Below, one piece after another: positions 12,601 to 20,905 of a DNA stretch of 64,000 nt; position 1 is the stretch's first letter, and every line of letters begins with the position of its first letter. A program made the position numbers and the translations under genes. Source of the DNA: Sitta carolinensis (taxonomy: Eukaryota; Chordata; Aves; Passeriformes; Sittidae); the NCBI GenBank assembly GCA_032173965.1, contig CM063292.1, forward strand, positions 884,501-948,500, read 5' to 3'. The notes under the pieces were generated by a model. It ran no database searches. It was given only the letters and a program-made list of their open reading frames with translations, and had not been told where the DNA came from.

Positions 12601-15600
12601 ACTCCAGTGACTGCATGTCATGGCTACAGTGACTCCAGGAACAAGCAAGGGGTAAGTTAAACCTTAAACAGACAATCCCAAACCAAGAAGGAACACAGAG
12701 TCTAGGGGAAGGGGTAGTCTTCAGTGTCCCATGAAAGTCTCCTCAGGGAAGCTCTGCCTTTGCTGCTGATCCAACCTTAACCACACATCAACTGTGTCCC
12801 ACTCCATTTTTCTGCCAGGGATAACCCAGGTTTCTGTATCTTTCCTCTAAAAGGTGACAAGGATGAGCACTCTCCAATCCCCCCAGTGACCTACTGGCTG
12901 GCTGACCAGTTTTGTGGGATTACATGCTGGCTCATGCTGGGACATGCAGCACAGCACAGCTCCTTTGGCATCACAGCCACAATGGGGTGGAGCTGCAGTT
13001 TTCCAGAGGCTGGGAATTGCTGCTGGTGTCCTGGAGGATCCCAGGAGGCTGCAGTTCCATCCACTCTGCCTGGGGCACCGCAGCAGGGACTGAGGGATCT
13101 GTAAAGCCCTGGCACGTGGGCTCACAGTGGGACCAGCACAAGCAGCACGGCCCAGGATGGGCTCCCACAGAGCCCAGGATGCGAGCCCAGCCGGGGGCAG
13201 CGGCGAGGAGCTCCCGGAGCCCGGGAACAAAGAGGTGCCTCTGCAGCGGCGGCAGCTCAGGGGCCGCGGCCGGGGGCCGTGCCATGGCAAACGAGCTGTT
13301 TTATGGGAGCCCTGGGAGCAGCTCGGCTCCTGGCAGGCTCCAGCCCGTGTGGGTGATTGAGCCGGCCCTGACCCACCTCTCCCGGTCCCGGCCAATCCCG
13401 GGAAGGCGGGAGGAGCCGCCTGCCAGCGCAGAGGCCCCGCAGGAAGCGCTGCGAGTCCAGAGCCGGGCCGGACCCGGCACAGGAGCTCCTGCGGCAGCCA
13501 GGCTGTCGGCTCCAGAGGCTCTCACAGCCTTCCCGGGAGCTCCGGCCTCAGCACTGAGCCTTTTCCCCCTGAAGTGAGGCATGCTTGGCAGGAGGGCTGA
13601 CAGCAGCATCCTGGCAGGCAGGAGCCTGGCACAGACTGCCACAGGTGTCACCAGCAGTGAGGACAGTGTCCTGCCCACTGAGGAGAAGGACAGGAACATC
13701 AACCAAAGGCCACAGCTACCCTCACAAATCAGCATCTTTCATAAAGCCTCACCAAAACCATAATAAACCCAATGAAGAGAGGGTCTGGAGCCCCTCTTGG
13801 CTGAGCACATCTCAGGATGGGAGAGGAGGGCCAGGCCCCTCCAGTGGCAGAGGGCACATGCATTTCAGTGCCTTTCACATTAAGTGTCTGACTTAGAAAG
13901 CCCAGCTGCCTTCTGCATGCCCTTGCCTGACCCAGCCCCTTCCTGAGGCTGTCAGGCAGAGGGAACACACTCCCCTATTCCCAGGAGGAGAGAAGCCCCT
14001 GAGGAAGGATCTCCTAAGCTCCCATGGCAGCCCCAGCAGCCTCTGGCCACTCAGACCCGCAGCAAAGCCCGAAGGCTGAGCATGAGCCTGCAGAGAAGAG
14101 GAGGGAGCAGATGCCAGCCCAGACAAGGAGGGTAGGCAGGAGCAGACAGGCAGCACCTTCCCAGGCAGGGCAGGGCAGGCTCTGCAGCTTTAAGAGTCCT
14201 TCCTCCCTCCCAGCCCACAGTGTCAAGGAAAAATCTGACACGTTTTTTCTGGGGATGTTAACAGACAAGCTAGAACAGCCAGTTGCCTTTTCCATTCATT
14301 TTCCACACAGCCCCCCGGGATGGCTGGGAATGAAAGAGCCAATTGTGCCCCCGTGGCGGCGCAGGTAGGGCGGGAACCGCGGCGGCTCCGGGAGCCCAGC
14401 ACGGCCCCTGCACACCTCGGGAAATAACGGCTGAAGGGAGGGTGCCCAGGGACACAGCTCCCAGCCGTGGGGCTGGCTGGCAGCTACAGCCCAACAGAGC
14501 CAGCCCGAGGCACACATCCGCGTCCCCACACGTTCTTGGTGAGCAGGCAGCAGCGGCACAGCTCCCACGTGTCCCTCACAGCCACAGCACCCGGTGCCAC
14601 CCAGAGCCACCGTGGGGACACCGGTGCGGTTTCAGAGCTGGCGGCACCAGGTGAAGCAGCTCACCCCAACCCCCAGCACCGGGGAGGGTCTGACCCAGCC
14701 CCGAATCCCTCGGGGCGCAGGAGGCCCCTCTCCCCGCTCAATACCAGGTCTGTGTCTCACAAGCTTTGCTTGGAAGAGACAGAGCCAGCCTTTTCCAGCC
14801 CCGCGCGGCCGCTCGCGCCGCCCCGGCCCTGAATGGCCGCCTTTATGTGGGAGCTGCTGTCACGAGCCACGCTCTGGCAACCGCAAACGGCAGCAAATAG
14901 CAGAGGGGTTTGTGTTCCCGAGCCGGCCGCGGCGCCCGGGCTGACGCAGGTACGGCTTCCGACACGCCCGGCCCGGGCACACAACGGCACCTTGTTCCAC
15001 CACGGCCACCCCTGCCCCATCCCTGCCCCATCCCCTTGTACGTACGTTTGCCGCCGCCTTTGAGCAGGCTGCCGAGGCTGACGGAGGCGGCGCCCAGCAG
15101 CTCGTTCCTCAGCGTGTGGCAGATCCACACCTTCAGCTCCAAGTGGCTCTGAGCCGTGACATTCCTGCAGGCACCAAGGAAGAAGGCTGGCATCATGGCT
15201 TCATGCCTGCTCCATGCTTGGGGAGCAGGCAGTGCCACAGGCAAGGAGCAGAGGAAGGTGGGCAAGGACACGGGGCAATGGGAGACTCCCCCAGCCACTG
15301 CCCTTCCAGCCTGGCTGTCTCTGGCAGCGTCCTCATGCAAGGGGCAAAGCTCTGTGACACCTGAGTGTCCCCAGCCCCTGAAGGGCACACGGGGCCAGCC
15401 CCTGACCCGCCCCACAGCAGGGGTCACACAGACTCACAGGGTGAGGATCTCGTTCCACAGCAGCTCAGAGACCCCCATCTGCTTCCCCGTCTTCTTGGTC
15501 TCACTGGGCAGCCCATCACCAGCAACCTCCACGTAGCAGTTCATCCGTGCTGGGCGGCTCTGGGCCTTGGGCTTCACAGACACAACTGGGCAGGGACAGG

Positions 15601-16141
15601 CACAGGGTCAGGCCTGCGAGATACCCTGTCCCCTGCCCGGGTCCCCCACCCCACCCCTGCCAGCTCAGGGTGCCACGACTCACAGCAGAGTGCTGGGAGA
15701 GGGGCAAGGCTCCTGGTGGCAGCGATGGCTGGCACCAAGCCCTGACCATGCGTGTCCCCACCTTCACCCCTCCGAGGGTGGCAGGACTGTCACTGGGGAC
15801 ACCTCCCCACCCCAGGGCACGGGGCGAGATGGGCCGGGGCACCCGCAGGCCAGCAGAGGCAGCGGAGGGGCAGAGCTGGACGCGGCTCCGAGGGCCGCGG
15901 CTCCGGGCGCCGGGAGCCATCTCGCGGCCACGGCGGCACCAGCGCGGCCCCGGGGCCTCGGCCCGCGGCACACAGGGCCGCCCCCGGGGCCGTGTGTCAG
16001 CCCGGCGTGCGGGCAGAGCGCGCAGGACACATTCCCGGCAGGGGCAATCCCGGCGAGCCTGCAGGACCCACCTTTCACGGAGAGCAGGGACTTCTCGCAG
16101 GGCAGCCCGGGCCTGGCCCTGCTGGAGCTGGCAGCGGCCAT
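3430..16141 (-). CDS. WWP2: WWP2, NEDD4-family HECT E3 ubiquitin ligase, 5' half (seven coding exons)
   Basis: Coding exons in transcript order are 16141-16072, 15585-15438, 15164-15046, 9871-9734, 9077-8981, 4719-4364 and 3646-3430. Every junction is GT-AG and all phases agree, giving 381 residues before the left edge. The product opens MAAASSSRARPGLPCEK, followed by a C2 domain (about residues 20-135, with NVTAQSHLELKVW and CHTLRNELLGAASV), then a Ser/Thr/Pro-rich linker with the WWP2-type string RHQPPSTNCFGSR. By family knowledge the C2 domain binds membranes and restrains the HECT domain, and the WW domains bind PPxY substrates; WW and HECT exons are not in the window. The start was chosen by match to the WWP2 N-terminus and lies 14 nt inside the exon after a clean acceptor. 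The linker is about 80 residues longer than in mammals because of a tandem repeat (residues about 227-309). Promoter shared head to head with NOB1. Confidence 0.95.
4364..4719 (-). CDS. WWP2: WWP2 coding exon 7, linker carrying the octapeptide repeat
   Basis: 356 bp, 118 whole codons, acceptor TTGCAG and donor ACA G|GTGACC. The 5' part encodes the conserved THRH..GEQSPSARSRHR linker. From about 4612 down to the donor it is a 24-bp tandem repeat encoding variants of ATSMANGT, in frame throughout. The exon joins in phase to the next as ..VANGT|VNGD.., which matches the mammalian ANGTVND string. The mammalian exon has one such unit where this one has many. Confidence 0.93.
4365..4612 (-). repeat. 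WWP2: 24-bp coding minisatellite in WWP2 exon 7
   Basis: About nine full and several half units of a 24-bp tandem repeat; each half is a diverged 12-mer. On the plus strand a typical unit reads GCCATTGGCC followed by ATGCTGGTGGCCGT. On the coding strand it reads Ala-Thr-Ser-Met-Ala-Asn-Gly-Thr/Val. All length steps are multiples of 12 bp, so the WWP2 frame survives. Units differ mostly at third positions and by Val/Thr/Met swaps. Confidence 0.95.
4720..8980 (-). other. WWP2: WWP2 intron 6 (between exons 6 and 7)
   Basis: 4.3 kb, GC-rich. It contains one CR1 fragment (about 7007-7195). Flanking exon phases join directly, so no further constitutive coding exon is needed here. The long plus-strand open frames (for example around 5855-6667) look like chance frames in GC-rich sequence. 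Confidence 0.7.
7007..7195 (-). mobile_element. CR1 LINE 3' fragment
   Basis: The plus strand shows reversed CR1 tail motifs (GAATCATGGATGAGTTTGGG, GGCAGGGACACCTTCCACC). Old and diverged, within WWP2 intron 6. Confidence 0.7.
8981..9077 (-). CDS. WWP2: WWP2 coding exon 6, linker
   Basis: 97 bp, acceptor ATGCAG and donor AG|GTGAGG. It encodes PQVSGRDPSSTAVATEGRHQ and then PPSTNCFGSRPR. The last part is the diagnostic conserved block of the WWP2 linker. Confidence 0.94.
9734..9871 (-). CDS. WWP2: WWP2 coding exon 5, C2 domain end
   Basis: 138 bp, acceptor CCGCAG and donor G|GTGAGT. It encodes ENRQLTLDLQTENKGSIVSG and then GELTVFLDGPAVALGSVPDG, the final strands of the C2 domain and the start of the linker. 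It is GC-rich like the sequence around it. Confidence 0.95.
9872..15045 (-). other. WWP2: WWP2 intron 4 (between exons 4 and 5)
   Basis: 5.2 kb intron holding a long CR1 copy (10272-10730). Locally GC-rich patches lie at about 11,700-12,010, 13,190-13,560 and 14,780-15,000. Exon phases on either side join without an extra exon. I recognise no independent gene. Confidence 0.7.
10272..10730 (-). mobile_element. CR1 LINE 3' end with remnant of ORF2
   Basis: The plus strand starts TCACAGAATCACCAGGTGGG, the reverse of a CR1 tail. The minus strand encodes RRATRLVRGWEHKPCEERLR and GDLITLYNSLKGG, the typical CR1 reverse-transcriptase C-terminus. 5'-truncated, in WWP2 intron 4. Confidence 0.9.
15046..15164 (-). 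CDS. WWP2: WWP2 coding exon 4, C2 domain
   Basis: 119 bp, acceptor CTGCAG and donor C|GTACGT. It encodes NVTAQSHLELKVWICHTLRN followed by ELLGAASVSLGSLLK, a strongly conserved C2 stretch. A second GT four bases further (GTACAA) would break the phase into the next exon. Confidence 0.94.
15438..15585 (-). CDS. WWP2: WWP2 coding exon 3, C2 domain start
   Basis: 148 bp, acceptor CCCAG and donor CT|GTGAGT. It encodes SVKPKAQSRPARMNCYVEVA and then GLPSETKKTGKQMGVSELLW, the first half of the C2 sandwich and nearly residue for residue the vertebrate WWP2 sequence. Confidence 0.95.
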
Positions 16142-17620
16142 GGCATCACCCCCAGCTGGAAGCAGAGAGAGGAGACACCTCAGCAGCGCTCCCACGGCGC
16201 CCAGAGAGCCCAAACACAGCCCAACGCTGCTGCGAGTGCCCGGCACGGCAGGGACGTAGGGAAAGGGCAGGGCAACGCCCGGGACACACAGGCTCCCTCT
16301 CCTGATAAACCAGCCCTGCACCAGAGGCAACGCTGTGTCCCTGGGAGAGCAAGCCCTGCACGGCAGCACCACAGCTGAGCTGGGCTGTGCCACCTCCAGA
16401 CACCCCTCTGGGCACCTGAGCCCCTGACCCACAGGTCAGTGCTGCTGGGGGACAGAGCAGCCACCAAAGCCTGGCCCTGGGGGACACTGACCCACCACAC
16501 ATCAACGAGATGGCAAGGACATGGCAGTGGCACCGGCTGGACAGAGGAAGGCCTGGTCACAGCATGGGGACCACGTCCCTCAAGGGCAGCCCCGGTCTCA
16601 TTATGGTACCAAGCCCCACAGGATTGTCACCCCCCGCACAAGGAGACACTGTGGCACCAGGGAGGGGGGCAGGACACCAAAGGCCAGAGCCTCTGCCCAG
16701 AGCAGCGACCACGGAGCAGAGGGATGAGGTCACCCACCACGGAGGAGCACGAGCTGGGACCGCGAGTCAGCCGTGGGCCTGCCCCTGCCCCGGCCCCGGC
16801 CCCGCTCCCCGCCACTCCCCGGAGCTGCAAGGGACGGGGCCAAGGTCACGGCCCAGCCGGGAACTGCCTGGCCGAGACCACTGCCAACCTCCCCCTCCCC
16901 TGATCTGGGGAAGCAGGAAAAGAGGGAAGCAGCTCCAGCCCCTCTCCCTGTGCTGGAGCCTCTTCCCTGCCCTCTCTCTACATCCTCCTTAGACTGTACC
17001 GAGCCCCATCCCACGGCAGATTCCCTGGGAAATCCCCTCTCCCAGGGTCTCTGTTCTCCGTGCCAGCACAGCACAGCACAGCCCGGCACGCCAGGGCCCG
17101 GCTGTGCCTCGCACAGCGCCCACTCTGCCTGCGAGTCCCCGTTTGGCACTGCCCGACCGCTGTCCTGGCCCCATCCAGGGCTCCCGGGCACGGCCCGGCC
17201 TCCCGCCCCTGCCAGGGGGTCACTCACCAGCCTCACCGCTACACAGCCTCCCCCGCTCCCATTATCCCGGCCCACACATCGCCGACCTTCCCTGAGGAGA
17301 TCGGACACTCCAGTCCTCCTGTGCCCAGCTCCACATCACACGGATTCCATCGGGGCCATGCCCCTGCCGTGCCAGCCCGTGCCCAGCCCCGTCCGGCTGG
17401 GCTGGCTCCAGCCTTCTTTCACTCTTTTCCCCATTCCCTCTTTTCCCGACTCCACACCGTTCCTCTGTCACTCGCTCTGACACACCCGGTAACGTCACCA
17501 AACAGCTCCGGGCCCTCAGGAGCGCCCGGTGCCCAGCGCTCCCCCGGGCACAGCGTTCCCGTCCCGCGGCCTCTGCCCGCCCCTCAGGGCCCCTCAGCCG
17601 AGCGGGGCCGGGCCGCTCAC
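15586..17620 (-). other. WWP2: WWP2 introns flanking exon 2
   Basis: 15586-16071 is the short intron between exons 2 and 3. 16157-17620 is intron 1, reaching the putative noncoding first exon. Both are GC-rich with overlapping chance open frames and no recognisable protein. Confidence 0.6.
16072..16155 (-). CDS. WWP2: WWP2 first coding exon (exon 2)
   Basis: The acceptor CTTCCAG ends at 16156. Fourteen bases of 5'UTR follow, then ATG at 16141-16139 and 23 codons plus one base to donor G|GTGGGT. The peptide MAAASSSRARPGLPCEKSLL matches the WWP2 N-terminus. An ATG four bases upstream is in another frame and is not supported. Confidence 0.93.
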
Positions 17621-17900
17621 CTACACCGGACAGGATTCTCCTCGGCCAGGCCGAGGCCTCCCTCCCCTCGCCGGATTCCCGTTTCCCACAGCCCGGCCTG
17701 GCCGCCCGGGTCACCCGCGGGGCCGCCGCCCCGGCAGCAAACACCGAACCCGGCACCGGTACCGGCCGGGCCGGGCCGGCCCCGCACAGACCCGCGGGCA
17801 CCGCGCAGAGGAGGCGGCGGCCGAGGCCCCGCCATGGCCCCGCCGCCCCGGGCCGGTACCGGCTCAGGCTGAGCAGCTCCCGGCGGCCGGAGCGCCCCAC
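17621..17900 (-). other. WWP2: Putative noncoding first exon of WWP2
   Basis: A good donor, GTGTAG|GTGAGC, sits at 17621/17620 inside the CpG island, in the right place and orientation for a 5'UTR exon spliced to exon 2. Its 5' end cannot be read from sequence; 17900 is an estimate. A minus-strand ATG frame at 17835 leads into this donor but is not in phase with the known coding exons. Confidence 0.4.
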
Positions 17901-17955
17901 CAGGCCGTGTCCGGCGGCCGGACGGGAGAGCCCCAGTGCTGGGCCGAGAAGCGAA

Positions 17956-18020
17956 GCCCAGCCCAGCCCAGCCCAGCCCAGCCCAGCCCAGCCCAGCCCG
18001 TCCCGTCCCGTCCCGTCCCG
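17956..18020. repeat. Pentanucleotide repeat (GCCCA)n then (TCCCG)n
   Basis: About eight GCCCA units pass directly into four TCCCG units, inside the shared promoter and close to the expected WWP2 transcription start. It is likely length-polymorphic. Confidence 0.9.
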
Positions 18021-18151
18021 GTACCGGCGGCCGCTCCGCTCCCGCTCCCCGGCTCCAGCTCCCGCCGTCATGTGACCCCGGCCCGTCACGTGACCGCGCC
18101 GGCCGGAAGCGCTCCCGCGGCCCCGCCGCCGCTCCCGGCGTTCTCCCGCCG

Positions 18152-18200
18152 AACTACAACTCCCGGCGTGCCCCGTGCGCGGACACAACTCCCGGCGTGC
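18152..18200 (+). promoter_or_regulatory. Two ZNF143 (SBS)-like sites just upstream of NOB1
   Basis: AACTACAACTCCCGGCGTG at 18152-18170 and ACACAACTCCCGGCGTGC at 18183-18200 both resemble the ZNF143/THAP11 consensus ACTACAATTCCCAGCATGC. They are same-strand copies 31 bp apart, ending about 50 bp before the NOB1 start codon. Confidence 0.65.
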
Positions 18201-18250
18201 TTCCCGCGGCGCCTCGACGGCGGCCGGGGTGGGCCATGGGGCACACAGAC

Positions 18251-18313
18251 ATGGCGCGTGTTCCGCACGTCGTGGCCGACACGGGCGCGTTCCTGAGCGC
18301 GGCCCCGCTGCAG
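18251..18313 (+). CDS. NOB1: NOB1 exon 1
   Basis: 21 codons, MARVPHVVADTGAFLSAAPL then Q, donor CAG|GTACCG. It holds the first catalytic aspartate, Asp10. An in-frame ATG at 18236, also in good context, would add MGHTD. Confidence 0.93.
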
Positions 18314-20731
18314 GTACCGGGGGAGCGCCGGGGAGACACCGGAGGGGCGGGGGGGACGAGGGATCCCGGGCCGGTGTGACGGCGCTGCCCGCAGGACATC
18401 GCAGACGCGCTGTACACCGTGCCCGAGGTGCTGGCCGAGATCCGCGACCGGCCCGCCCGCCGCCGCCTCGCCGCGCTGCCCTGCGAGCTGCGCGTCCGCC
18501 GCCCGCGCCCCGAGCTGCTGCGCCTCGGTGAGTGCGGGGCAGCCCCGAGCCGCTCCTCTGCCCCGCGGCCCCGATGGTCCCCGCCGGCCCCCGCGGCCCG
18601 GCCCGGCCCGACGGCGCCGCTGTTGCCGCCCGCAGTGACCGAGTTCTCCAAGAAGACCGGGGACTACCCGAGCCTCTCGGCCGCTGACCTGCAGGTGCTC
18701 GCCCTGACGTGCCAGCTGCAGGCCGAGATCGACGGCCCCGGCTGCCTCCGCTGGGAGCCGCAGGACAAGGTAGGACGGGCGCGGGGCCGCGGTGCCGGCT
18801 CCCCGTGCCGGCTCCCCCGGTCGCTCCCCGGTATCGGCTCCCGGGCCGTCCCCGGTATCGGCTCCCCCGGTGCCGGCTCCCCCGGTGCCGGCTCCCCCGG
18901 TATCGGCTCCCCCGGTATCGGCTCCCCGGTGCCCACGCCCCGCGCTGCCCCCCAGGTGCGGCTCAGCTCCACGCCGCGGCACCCCGAGGCCCCCCTGCAC
19001 CTCGCCGGCTTCCACCTGCCCAAGGTAAGGCACGGCGGGAGGGCGAGGGCTGCGCCCCCCGAGCCCCGGCTGAGCGATGCCCGCGCTGTGTCCCCAGCAC
19101 AAGCCCGCGGGGAAGGGCCCGCACCCGCCCGGCCCCGGCCCCGGCCCGGCCCCGGCATCGGAGAGCGACGAGTTCGGATCCTTCCTGTACTGGCGGCCGC
19201 CCCTGCCCAGCATCGAGGAGGAGCTGCGGGAGCTGTTGGTGAGGATTTTCTGGAGTCTGCTCCCTGTCCTGGCTCTGCGCTTTCTGGCTGGCTTTTCCCG
19301 ACCCCTCTGTGCCACCCTGACCGTCTCCTCCCCTCGTTTGCCCCAGGCCATCTCCGGTAGCCCCGAGCCCCCCGAGGAGCACCGGAGCTCTGCAGATGGG
19401 ACCAGTGCCGGCGAAGAGGAGGAGGAGGATGAGGAGAGCGATGATGAAGGCTGGATAACTCCCAGCAATCTGAAGCAGGCCCAGCAGGACACGGGGCACT
19501 GCGACACTGCCCCCATCGGTGTCCAGGTCGGCTGTGTCACCACAGACTTTGCCATGCAGGTGGGTGCTGGGCTCAGACCTTGGGGTCCCACCAAAGCAGG
19601 GCTGAGTGCCCGGGCAGGGGAGAGCAGCTCTGGGACAGCTCCGTGTGCCAAACAGCAGGGTGTCAGTCCCAGAGAGCCTGCTGGGCTCGCAGTGGCCCAG
19701 CTGGCAGGGCCAGGTCCCAGCTGTGTCCCTGCTCTTGCAGAACGTGCTGCTGCAGATGGGGCTCCACGTGCTGGCTGTCAATGGGATGCTGATCCGCCGG
19801 GCCCGGAGCTACATCCTGCGCTGCCACGGCTGCTTCAGGTGCTGGGGCTGGGCTGAGCCCGGGCTGAGCCCCTGTCCACGGCCCCAGGAGCTCTGAACCC
19901 CTCTGTCCCACCCTCGCAGGACCACCTCAGACATGACCAAGGTGTTCTGCCCCCACTGTGGGAACAAGACCCTCAAGAAGGTGGCAGTGAGTGTCAGTGA
20001 CGATGGCAGTCTCCACATGCATTTCTCCCGCAATCCCAAGGTGCTGAACCCGCGGGGCCTCAGGGTGAGTACCCGGACAGAATCCCAGAGTCACTGAGGG
20101 TGATCAAGATCTTCGAATTCAACCTGTGACTGATCCTCACCTTGTCAGGCAGCCCAGAGCACTGACTGCCATGTCCAGTCAATTCCTTGGACACCCCCCG
20201 GGATGGGGACGGCACCACCTCCCTGGGCAGCCCCTTCCCATGTTTAACAACCCTTTCTGTGAAAAAATTCTTCCACTGGGACCCCAGGGATGGGAGCCCA
20301 GCCTGTGGCTGGCAGGCTGGAGGGAATCAAAGCCAAACAGAGAACATCCTCCAGATGTTGCACTTGGACCCCAGGGCGTTTGGGTTTCCCTGCTCAGCTC
20401 TCCGAGGGCTGTGGTGAGCTGGGAGTCCCTGGGAGCCGGGGCTGATCCCTCTCTCCCGCAGTACCCGCTGCCGGCGCCGCAGGGAGGGAAGCACGCCAAC
20501 AACCCGCACCTGGTGGAGGACCAGCGCTTCCCGCAGCAGCGCCTGTCCCGCAAGGCCCGGCAGAAAACCAACGTGTTCGACCCCGACTACCTGGCCGGGG
20601 CGTCTCCCTTCGCCGAGAACGACGTGCACAGCCGGGCTGCACAGCTGCAGCTGCGCGACGCCGCCCTGGGCGCCGGCCGCCGCCGCCTCAACCCCAACGC
20701 CGTCAGCAAGAAGTTCGGGAAGAGGAGGTGA
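18251..20731 (+). CDS. NOB1: NOB1, PIN-domain endonuclease for 18S rRNA maturation
   Basis: Complete gene with nine coding exons: 18251-18313, 18395-18527, 18636-18769, 18956-19024, 19098-19238, 19347-19559, 19741-19838, 19920-20064 and 20462-20731. All junctions are GT-AG and the phases close exactly on 421 codons plus TGA; the human protein is 412. The PIN domain opens VVADTGAFL with catalytic-type Asp10, and TEFSKKTGDYPSLSAADLQV follows. An acidic stretch lies at about residues 205-218, then GWITPSN. A zinc ribbon uses Cys279, Cys282, Cys294 and Cys297. The C-terminus LGAGRRRLNPNA..KKFGKRR is highly conserved. By family knowledge NOB1 cuts 20S pre-rRNA at the 3' end of 18S in the cytoplasmic pre-40S particle. 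Start chosen by match to MAxVxHVVAD. Poly(A) signal at 20883; convergent with NFAT5. Confidence 0.97.
18395..18527 (+). CDS. NOB1: NOB1 exon 2
   Basis: 133 bp, acceptor CCGCAG and donor G|GTGAGT. It encodes DIADALYTVPEVLAEIRDRP and more of the PIN domain, including the conserved acidic EVLAEI. Confidence 0.95.
18636..18769 (+). CDS. NOB1: NOB1 exon 3
   Basis: 134 bp, acceptor CCGCAG and donor AAG|GTAGGA. It carries TEFSKKTGDYPSLSAADLQV, the most conserved PIN segment with its aspartates. Confidence 0.96.
18820..18932 (+). repeat. 15-bp GC-rich minisatellite in NOB1 intron 3
   Basis: About six tandem copies of GGTATCGGCTCCCCC or GGTGCCGGCTCCCCC, with shorter variants on the left. They occupy most of the 186-bp intron between exons 3 and 4 and end about 25 bp before the acceptor. 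Confidence 0.88.
18956..19024 (+). CDS. NOB1: NOB1 exon 4
   Basis: 69 bp, 23 codons, acceptor CCCCAG and donor AAG|GTAAGG. It contains STPRHPEAPLHLAGFHLPK, matching the conserved HPETPLHISGFHLP of mammals. Confidence 0.95.
19098..19238 (+). CDS. NOB1: NOB1 exon 5
   Basis: 141 bp, acceptor CCCCAG and donor TTG|GTGAGG. A Pro/Gly-rich low-complexity opening precedes EFGSFLYWRPPLPSIEEELR, the conserved FxxFMFWRxPLP motif of the family. Confidence 0.95.
19347..19559 (+). CDS. NOB1: NOB1 exon 6
   Basis: 213 bp, acceptor CCCCAG and donor CAG|GTGGGT. It encodes the acidic linker (EEEEEDEESDDEG) followed by GWITPSNLKQ and VGCVTTDFAMQ. Confidence 0.96.
19741..19838 (+). CDS. NOB1: NOB1 exon 7
   Basis: 98 bp, acceptor TTGCAG and donor AG|GTGCTG. 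It encodes NVLLQMGLHVLAVNGMLIRR and the first zinc-ribbon knuckle, RCHGCF. Confidence 0.96.
19920..20064 (+). CDS. NOB1: NOB1 exon 8
   Basis: 145 bp, acceptor TCGCAG and donor AGG|GTGAGT. It encodes TTSDMTKVFCPHCGNKTLKK, the second zinc knuckle, then the LHMHFSRNPKVLNPRGLR block. Confidence 0.96.
20089..20330 (-). mobile_element. CR1 LINE 3' fragment in NOB1 intron 8
   Basis: The plus strand reads as the reverse complement of a CR1 tail, with ACCTCCCTGGGCAGCCCCTT and CAACCCTTTCTGTGAA motifs. It is truncated and diverged. Confidence 0.75.
20462..20731 (+). CDS. NOB1: NOB1 exon 9, last exon
   Basis: 89 codons plus TGA at 20729-20731, acceptor CCGCAG. It encodes YPLPAPQGGKHANNPHLVED and ends LNPNAVSKKFGKRR, the basic C-terminal tail of the family. 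Confidence 0.96.
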   Translation, partial: YPLPAPQGGKHANNPHLVEDQRFPQQRLSRKARQKTNVFDPDYLAGASPFAENDVHSRAAQLQLRDAALGAGRRRLNPNAVSKKFGKRR

Positions 20732-20882
20732 GGAGCAGCAGCGGCCGTGCCTGCCCGGGGCTGGGTGGCTCTGCCAGGGCCAGGCCGGCGGGTGCCCGCA
20801 GTGCCACCGTGACTGGGTTTGGGCAGGGCGGGGTGGTTCCCCTGCCCAGCCCCAGACACCCTGGGCAGGGGCTGTGTCACCC

Positions 20883-20888
20883 AATAAA
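20883..20888 (+). promoter_or_regulatory. NOB1: NOB1 poly(A) signal AATAAA
   Basis: A canonical AATAAA 152 bp after the stop codon, followed within about 20-30 bp by a GT-rich stretch. The transcript should end near 20,905. Confidence 0.85.
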
Positions 20889-20905
20889 CACCAAAGGCCC
20901 GTGAC

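Larger units (their letters stand above)
17480..18700. promoter_or_regulatory. CpG-island bidirectional promoter of WWP2 and NOB1
   Basis: Very GC- and CpG-rich sequence between the divergent WWP2 and NOB1 starts, without TATA boxes at the expected places. It contains a CLEAR/E-box (GTCACGTGAC, 18085-18094), an ETS-type CCGGAAGC (18103-18110), two ZNF143-like elements (18152-18170 and 18183-18200) and a pentanucleotide repeat. CpG density continues into the first NOB1 exons. Confidence 0.8.

Noticed and set aside
1..16000. Possible miR-140 hairpin, which lies in a WWP2 intron in vertebrates.
   Set aside because: The mature miR-140 sequence is not present on either strand; it belongs to a later intron outside the window.
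18086..19651. Minus-strand 521-codon open frame across NOB1.
   Set aside because: Antisense shadow of the GC-rich NOB1 exons and repeats; the plus-strand NOB1 gene explains the region.
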